A DNA stretch of 64,000 nucleotides, from NCBI GenBank assembly GCA_024641085.1, contig JAHEDT010000012.1:1-64000 (forward strand). The letters are read 5' to 3'. This document shows positions 59,684 to 64,000 of the stretch, one piece after another. The translations under genes and the position numbers were made by a program. The notes under the pieces are model-generated. The model was not told the origin of the DNA. It was given only the letters and a program-made list of their open reading frames with translations, and did no database searches. Every line of letters begins with the position of its first letter. The first letter of the stretch is position 1. This DNA comes from Geobacteraceae bacterium. Lineage in GTDB: Bacteria > Desulfobacterota > Desulfuromonadia > Desulfuromonadales > BM103.

Positions 59684-60319
59684 ATGTGCAGAATCATTCC
59701 CTGTGGGCTGACCGTTATCCTGTTCATGAGTCTGATGTGCAGCTGCTCGCAGACGACCCTGAGCGGGTCCTGGCGAAACCCTGACTATCTGAAGACCGTC
59801 ACAAAAATCTACATCGTCGGTGTTTCCAGGCAGGAGACCCAACGACGCATCTTCGAGGATGAATTCGACCGTCAACTGCAGAGCTACGGCATCAAGACGG
59901 TTTCCAGCTACAAGGACCTGGACAACGTCGAGGACGTCGGGCAGGAATTCATCATGGAGAAAGTCAGAGCCAACGGTGCCGACGCTCTCCTGATGACCCG
60001 CATCCTGAACAAGCGTACCGAGGAAGTGGTCTATCCCGGCCGCATATACGGCTACAATTACGGCCCATGGTACTATCCGCGCCCTTACTATCGGAACTAC
60101 CGGGACTATTACGAACGCCGCTACGATATGCTGTACGAACCGGCCACGGTCTCCAGGTTCAAGGTAATCACCCTGGAAAGCAACCTCTACGATGCCGCCA
60201 CGGGAGAACTGACCTGGTCGGCCCAACTGGAAACCGTGATGGAAGGCAGCATTGAGGCGATGATCCGGGATTTCATCGAGGTGGTCACCAAGGACCTGAT
60301 AGACCAGGGAGTGATCTGA
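59684..60319 (+). CDS. Envelope lipoprotein of unknown function
   Basis: 211 residues. A signal peptide with SLMCSC at about 17-22 gives a lipid anchor. The mature protein has a mixed alpha/beta look (KIYIVGVSRQETQRRIFEDE) and a striking tyrosine-rich stretch (YGYNYGPWYYPRPYYRNYRD, about 122-141). Resembles DUF4136-like lipoproteins in layout. The tail is overlapped by an antisense frame (60187-60555). Confidence 0.75.
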   Translation: MCRIIPCGLTVILFMSLMCSCSQTTLSGSWRNPDYLKTVTKIYIVGVSRQETQRRIFEDEFDRQLQSYGIKTVSSYKDLDNVEDVGQEFIMEKVRANGADALLMTRILNKRTEEVVYPGRIYGYNYGPWYYPRPYYRNYRDYYERRYDMLYEPATVSRFKVITLESNLYDAATGELTWSAQLETVMEGSIEAMIRDFIEVVTKDLIDQGVI

Positions 60320-60555
60320 GCGGCCCCGGCATGCTCCCGGAGAGAATTCAACCCTGCCCGCAGGACTTCCATCCACGAGGCGTTCATCACGTGCACCCGC
60401 CAGAAAAGTCCACGCCTGGGACCTTCGTTCGACACGCTGAGCGCATGGATGTCACCTTTGAGCCGCTTGAGCGCCGCTGGATCGAGATGACTGTCAATCA
60501 GGGTGGGATCCGGCCTTCGTCGGACGATGCTGCTTGTAGGTTCAATTTCTTTCAT
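60187..60555 (-). CDS. Possible small gene antisense to the lipoprotein 3' end
   Basis: 122-codon frame from an ATG at 60555 preceded by GGAGGA seven bases upstream, one of the best ribosome binding sites in the window. The N-terminal 80 codons lie in non-coding DNA and read MKEIEPTSSIVRRRPDPTLI onwards, a charged soluble protein; the C-terminal 44 run opposite the lipoprotein gene. I recognise no family. It may be a real short gene whose frame extends by chance. Confidence 0.35.
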   Translation of the reverse strand: MKEIEPTSSIVRRRPDPTLIDSHLDPAALKRLKGDIHALSVSNEGPRRGLFWRVHVMNASWMEVLRAGLNSLREHAGAAQITPWSIRSLVTTSMKSRIIASMLPSITVSSWADQVSSPVAAS

Positions 60556-60603
60556 GCTAAGTTCCTCCGTCGCACAGCAAATCTTCGTATCACGGGAACA
60601 ATC

Positions 60604-61290
60604 ATGATTTTGCAAGGAACTCTCGTCAACATGGCGGCCGTCATCGCCGGCTGCCTGATCGGAAGATGGACCGGGCGCTACCTTTCCGCCAGAATGCGCC
60701 AGACCCTGATGATCGGCCTCGGTCTCGCCGTGCTGCTAATTGGTTTGCAACTCGCCCTACAGAGTCGCCAGATCATGGTCGTGATCGGTGGCCTGATTTT
60801 CGGCGGCCTGATTGGTGAAGCGCTGGGCATTGAGAAACGCCTGGAAGGGTTCGGCCTGCGTCTGCAGGAGCGATTTTCCGGCATGGGGCGTATTGCCGAA
60901 GGTTTTGTCACCGCGAGCCTGCTGTATTGTGTGGGCGCCATGGCGATCATGGGGGCCCTCCAGGACGGCATGGGAGGCACTCCAACGATCCTCTATGCCA
61001 AGGCCGCCCTGGACGGGGTCGCCTCGATCGCGTTGACTTCGACGCTCGGCATCGGCGTCATCTTTTCCATCATCCCCCTGTTGGTCTACCAGGGCGGCAT
61101 TACCCTGGCCGCCGGACTGGCCACGACCATCCTCACCGAGCCGGTCATTACCGAGATGAACGCCGTGGGTGGACTGCTGATCGTCGCCATCGCCTTTGAC
61201 CTGATGGGCATCAAACGTCTGCCGGTCGGCAACCTGCTGCCTGCTGTCTTCGTCGTTGTCGGCCTGCTCTGGGTCTTCGGTATGGCCTGA
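60604..61290 (+). CDS. DUF554 membrane protein
   Basis: 228 residues with about seven TM helices. DUF554 hallmarks are visible: GTLVNMAAVIAGCLIGRW at the start, ILYAKAALDGVASIALTSTL in the middle, and AVGGLLIVAIAFDLMGIKRL near the end. Function unknown; a transporter is likely. The ATG at 60604 lacks a strong ribosome binding site, and the upstream frame to 60331 has no conserved look. Confidence 0.88.
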   Translation: MILQGTLVNMAAVIAGCLIGRWTGRYLSARMRQTLMIGLGLAVLLIGLQLALQSRQIMVVIGGLIFGGLIGEALGIEKRLEGFGLRLQERFSGMGRIAEGFVTASLLYCVGAMAIMGALQDGMGGTPTILYAKAALDGVASIALTSTLGIGVIFSIIPLLVYQGGITLAAGLATTILTEPVITEMNAVGGLLIVAIAFDLMGIKRLPVGNLLPAVFVVVGLLWVFGMA

Positions 61291-61355
61291 GACAAAGGGA
61301 CCGAAGTAAACCGGGGATGGCAAATGGTCACCCCCGGTGAGCGGTTTGTCTCAGC

Positions 61356-63041
61356 TTATCGATCGACTATCGCGACCTTGGAGAGGCGTTTGCCAAGATA
61401 CGTGACCCCAAGCACCAGTGTCGAAGAAATCCCGATCATGATGATGCCCAGGGCGGAGAGTTTGCCCCACAAACCATCTTCGGCAAAGCGCAGGATTTGT
61501 ACGGCGAGCACCTCGGTCCCGGGGCGGGACAGAACGACGGACAGGGTCAACTCGCGCAGGAACATGGTTGCCATGAGAATCCACCCGGAAACGATGCCTG
61601 GGATCAGCAGCGGAATAACGATCCTCCGCAAAGTCTGGAACGGGCTGGCGCCGCACACCCGGGAAGATTCCTCAAGGTGACTGTGGATCTGTATGAAGGC
61701 ACTCGAGAGAGGTCGGATGCCATAGGGGAGATAAGTGGCAATGTAGCCGATCAGCAGCGCCCACATGGTCGAATACAGAGGCGTCCGCACGAAAAACCAC
61801 ATGAATCCGACGCCGATGACAATCCCCGGGAAAGAGAAGGACAGGAAGCTCAATGACTCGAGAGCCCCCGCGGCCGGAGTGCGGACCTTGACGATCACGT
61901 AGGCGATCAAAATAGCCAGCGCCACCCCGAGGGTTGCACCGAAGACGCCAAGCGTGAGGCTGTTCTTGAGGGAGAGCACCGAAATCGGGTCCTTGAGGAC
62001 ATCGGCCCAATGCCTGAAGCTCATCATGGAGAAGGCCTTGGCACTCGGCACCATCGAATAGGGGACCAGGGACGTGTAAAAAAGTACCACCACGGGCAGC
62101 ACAATGAGCACGAATGAGATTAAGCCGACCACGGCGAACAGTGGATAGCGTCTCCCTTTGAGATCGATCAGGGTCGGTTTGAAACCCCGGCTCGAGATAG
62201 TCACGAATTTGCCGCTCTCCGCAGTCAGGTAGCGATAAAGGTAGATCAACGTGATCGAGGCCGCCAGGGCGCTCATGCCCAGGGCCGCCGCCTTGCCGTA
62301 GTCGGCCGAGAACCCCGTTGAGATGCTTCGGTAAATATGGGTCGCCAGCACGTAGATCCGGCCCGGCATGCCGACCACCGATGGAACTGCGAAAGAGGCC
62401 AGGCTTCTGACAACGACCAGAATCGCCGAGGCTAAAATGGCCGGGCGCAGCACCGGCAGCGTCACCCGCATCAGGGTGCGCAGGGTCGAGGCCCCGCACA
62501 CCTTCGAGGACTCCTCAAGGGCAATATCGAAGGCGCTCATGGCCGGCGCAATGATCAGGTAGGCAATCGGCAGATCGAGCAACCCTTCAACCAGAATCAT
62601 GCCACTGAGAGAGTAGACGTTGAAGGGCGCGGCCTTCAGTTGCAAGACATCCATCAGGAGCCGGTTGAGAATCCCGTTGCTGGGATTGAGCAGGAGCACC
62701 CAACTCACCGCGAACAGGATGTGGGGAATCATCATCGGTACGATAGAGATCACCCCGAACAGGCCCTTGAAGGGGATGTTGGTGCGGGTATTCATGTACG
62801 CTAAAAAGAGTGCAAGCCCGGTGGCGAGGACCGCCGAGCCGAAAGTGAAGATGACGGTATTCCAGAGGATCTCGAAGAGCGCGGGGTCCGTGTAAGCCTC
62901 GACGTACTTGGCCGTGGTGAACGTCCCGAAAGTACCGAAGCCCTCCGAAAAACTGCCGAAGAGCAGCATGACCACAGGACAGACGGTCAAGAAGCCGACG
63001 ATGATGATCAGGGTCGTGGTCAGGGTTGGTTTCCGGATCAT
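61356..63041 (-). CDS. Two-domain ABC transporter permease (iron/phosphonate type)
   Basis: 561 residues, 12 TM helices in two fused permease halves. Each half has the EAA loop: EESSKVCGASTLRTLMRVTLP (about 170-190, quoted in part) and SRVCGASPFQTLRRIVIP (about 445-465). The layout is that of FbpB/AfuB or ThiP and of the 2-aminoethylphosphonate PhnV/U family. It is followed by its ATPase with 7 bases between. The substrate-binding protein is outside the window, so iron(III), thiamine, sulfate and aminoethylphosphonate all remain possible. Confidence 0.88.
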   Translation of the reverse strand: MIRKPTLTTTLIIIVGFLTVCPVVMLLFGSFSEGFGTFGTFTTAKYVEAYTDPALFEILWNTVIFTFGSAVLATGLALFLAYMNTRTNIPFKGLFGVISIVPMMIPHILFAVSWVLLLNPSNGILNRLLMDVLQLKAAPFNVYSLSGMILVEGLLDLPIAYLIIAPAMSAFDIALEESSKVCGASTLRTLMRVTLPVLRPAILASAILVVVRSLASFAVPSVVGMPGRIYVLATHIYRSISTGFSADYGKAAALGMSALAASITLIYLYRYLTAESGKFVTISSRGFKPTLIDLKGRRYPLFAVVGLISFVLIVLPVVVLFYTSLVPYSMVPSAKAFSMMSFRHWADVLKDPISVLSLKNSLTLGVFGATLGVALAILIAYVIVKVRTPAAGALESLSFLSFSFPGIVIGVGFMWFFVRTPLYSTMWALLIGYIATYLPYGIRPLSSAFIQIHSHLEESSRVCGASPFQTLRRIVIPLLIPGIVSGWILMATMFLRELTLSVVLSRPGTEVLAVQILRFAEDGLWGKLSALGIIMIGISSTLVLGVTYLGKRLSKVAIVDR

Positions 63042-63048
63042 GGCGAGT

Positions 63049-64000
63049 TCAACTGTCTTCGGCTACAGGAAGAAGAAAACAATGATCAGGGTTGAAGGAA
63101 ATCGACACCTCGTTTCCCTCGACAATTTGCACGGTCGGAGACACCGTCGTGGTAAACAACTGGTCGCCGACGCGAATATCCCCTTCGTAGGCTTCGCCGA
63201 TGAATACCAGGGTCTCCATCCTGCCACGGAAGATGTTGTCCCCCTCCCCGACCGGTTTGTCAGCAAGGCTGATGAACTCGGGACGTACGCACAATGCCGC
63301 AGCCGTGTCACATTCGAGCTTTTGGCTGTTCAGACCACGAATGGGGCCGATTTCCGTATCGATCACCGCATACTGCCCATTCACTGATGTGATTCGCCCC
63401 TTGATGAGGTTGGCACGTCCGATAAAGTCAGCAACGAACTGGTTGCCGGAGTTGAAATAGACCTGCTTCGGATCGCCAATCTCGACAATTCTCCCGGAGC
63501 GCATGATCGCGACCTGGTCTGAAAGCGCCAGAGCCTCGATGCGATCGTGAGTCACGTAGACCGCGGTAATCTGCAACTCGGTCAGGAAATGGCGCAGCTC
63601 TTTGCGGGTCTCCTCGCGCAGTTTGGCGTCGAGGTTGCTCAAGGGTTCGTCGAACAGGATGACCTTCGGTTCGGCAACCAGGGCCCGGGCCAGTGCGACC
63701 CGCTGCTGCTGGCCACCGCTGAGCTTGGTCGCCGGGCGGGTTTCGAACCCTTCGAGCTGTACGAACTTGAGGGCCTTGGTGACCTTGGCACGCACTTCGT
63801 CTTTGGCCAGTTTGCGAGTGGTCAGGGGGTAGGCGACGTTTTCAAAGACGTTCATGTGCGGCCAGATGGCGTAGGTCTGGAACACCATGCCGAGACCGCG
63901 ATTTTCCGGTGGGACGAAGATGTTTTTTTCCCGCGACCAGACAATTTCATCGCCGATGATGATTTCCCCTTCATCTGGCGACTCCAGGCCGACGATACAT
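63049..64000 (-). CDS. ABC transporter ATPase of the iron/phosphonate-type importer (5' end outside window)
   Basis: Runs off the right edge; codons continue in frame from 63889 to 64000 (the segment with GLESPDEGEI). Visible here: Q-loop FQTYAIWPHMNVFENVAYPL, signature LSGGQQQRVALARAL, Walker B VILFDEPLSNLD and switch VTHDRIEAL; a C-terminal TOBE-type regulatory domain follows (about the last 100 residues, NLIKGRI ... ALCVRPEFI). Walker A is outside. FbpC/PotA type. The glutamate just after the switch histidine segment is replaced by arginine (THDRIEAL instead of THDQEEA), a mild variation. Confidence 0.93.
   Translation of the reverse strand, partial: CIVGLESPDEGEIIIGDEIVWSREKNIFVPPENRGLGMVFQTYAIWPHMNVFENVAYPLTTRKLAKDEVRAKVTKALKFVQLEGFETRPATKLSGGQQQRVALARALVAEPKVILFDEPLSNLDAKLREETRKELRHFLTELQITAVYVTHDRIEALALSDQVAIMRSGRIVEIGDPKQVYFNSGNQFVADFIGRANLIKGRITSVNGQYAVIDTEIGPIRGLNSQKLECDTAAALCVRPEFISLADKPVGEGDNIFRGRMETLVFIGEAYEGDIRVGDQLFTTTVSPTVQIVEGNEVSISFNPDHCFLLPVAEDS

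Overview
The window looks like chromosomal DNA of a Desulfuromonadia (Geobacter/Desulfuromonas-type) bacterium. Supporting signs are a PpcA-type triheme cytochrome c7, a membrane-anchored diheme cytochrome, a sensor kinase with a CXXCH haem motif, a rubrerythrin-desulfoferrodoxin pair, an acetate-type symporter with its DUF4212 partner, GC-rich codon use and several sigma-54-style or c-di-GMP-style regulators. This assignment is inference from gene content; no 16S rRNA gene is present. I see no prophage, CRISPR array or intact transposase.

Layout. 0-4.4 kb: the end of a large MscS channel and an OmpR-type two-component pair. 4.9-10.3 kb: an MFS exporter, a YdjC deacetylase overlapping a glycosyltransferase, and a membrane sensor fused to a DnaQ-like 3'-5' exonuclease. 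10.6-15.5 kb: a complete branched-chain amino acid ABC operon (livK-H-M-G-F order) with a hairpin after the binding-protein gene. 15.8-17.4 kb: about 1.7 kb almost free of genes, holding two copies of a highly structured repeat plus REP-like pieces. 17.6-21.3 kb: sulfur amino acid genes (cysK; a SAM-I riboswitch with terminator; two Cys/Met-metabolism PLP enzymes), then tRNA-Thr(CGU).

21.7-31.6 kb: a nine-gene minus-strand operon. It holds a FadR-type GntR regulator, a YgeY hydrolase, a carbamate kinase, a three-part TRAP transporter, a threonine-synthase-like enzyme, a second fold-type II PLP enzyme and the knotted carbamoyltransferase YgeW. This is my best candidate for an undescribed system: an imported carbamoylated (ureido-type) or related nitrogen compound would be hydrolysed, its carbamoyl group passed to phosphate for ATP synthesis, and the amino acid remainder deaminated.

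32-37.5 kb: a glyoxalase-like protein, the ActP/DUF4212 symporter and a divergent CBS-DUF294 protein. 37.6-40.3 kb: cytochrome c7, oxidative-stress genes and a potassium channel. 40.3-48.9 kb: REC-PilZ protein, two FKBP isomerases, an MFS transporter, an M48 peptidase, DUF523/DUF1722 divergent from a class II photolyase, and an alpha/beta hydrolase. 49-56 kb: a haem-motif histidine kinase with an NtrC-type regulator, a conserved small protein, a methionine synthase lacking its cobalamin domain, a GerMN protein and glutamate racemase. 56-64 kb: small membrane/cytochrome genes, a TPR protein, two envelope lipoproteins, a DUF554 protein and an iron- or phosphonate-type ABC importer that runs off the right edge.
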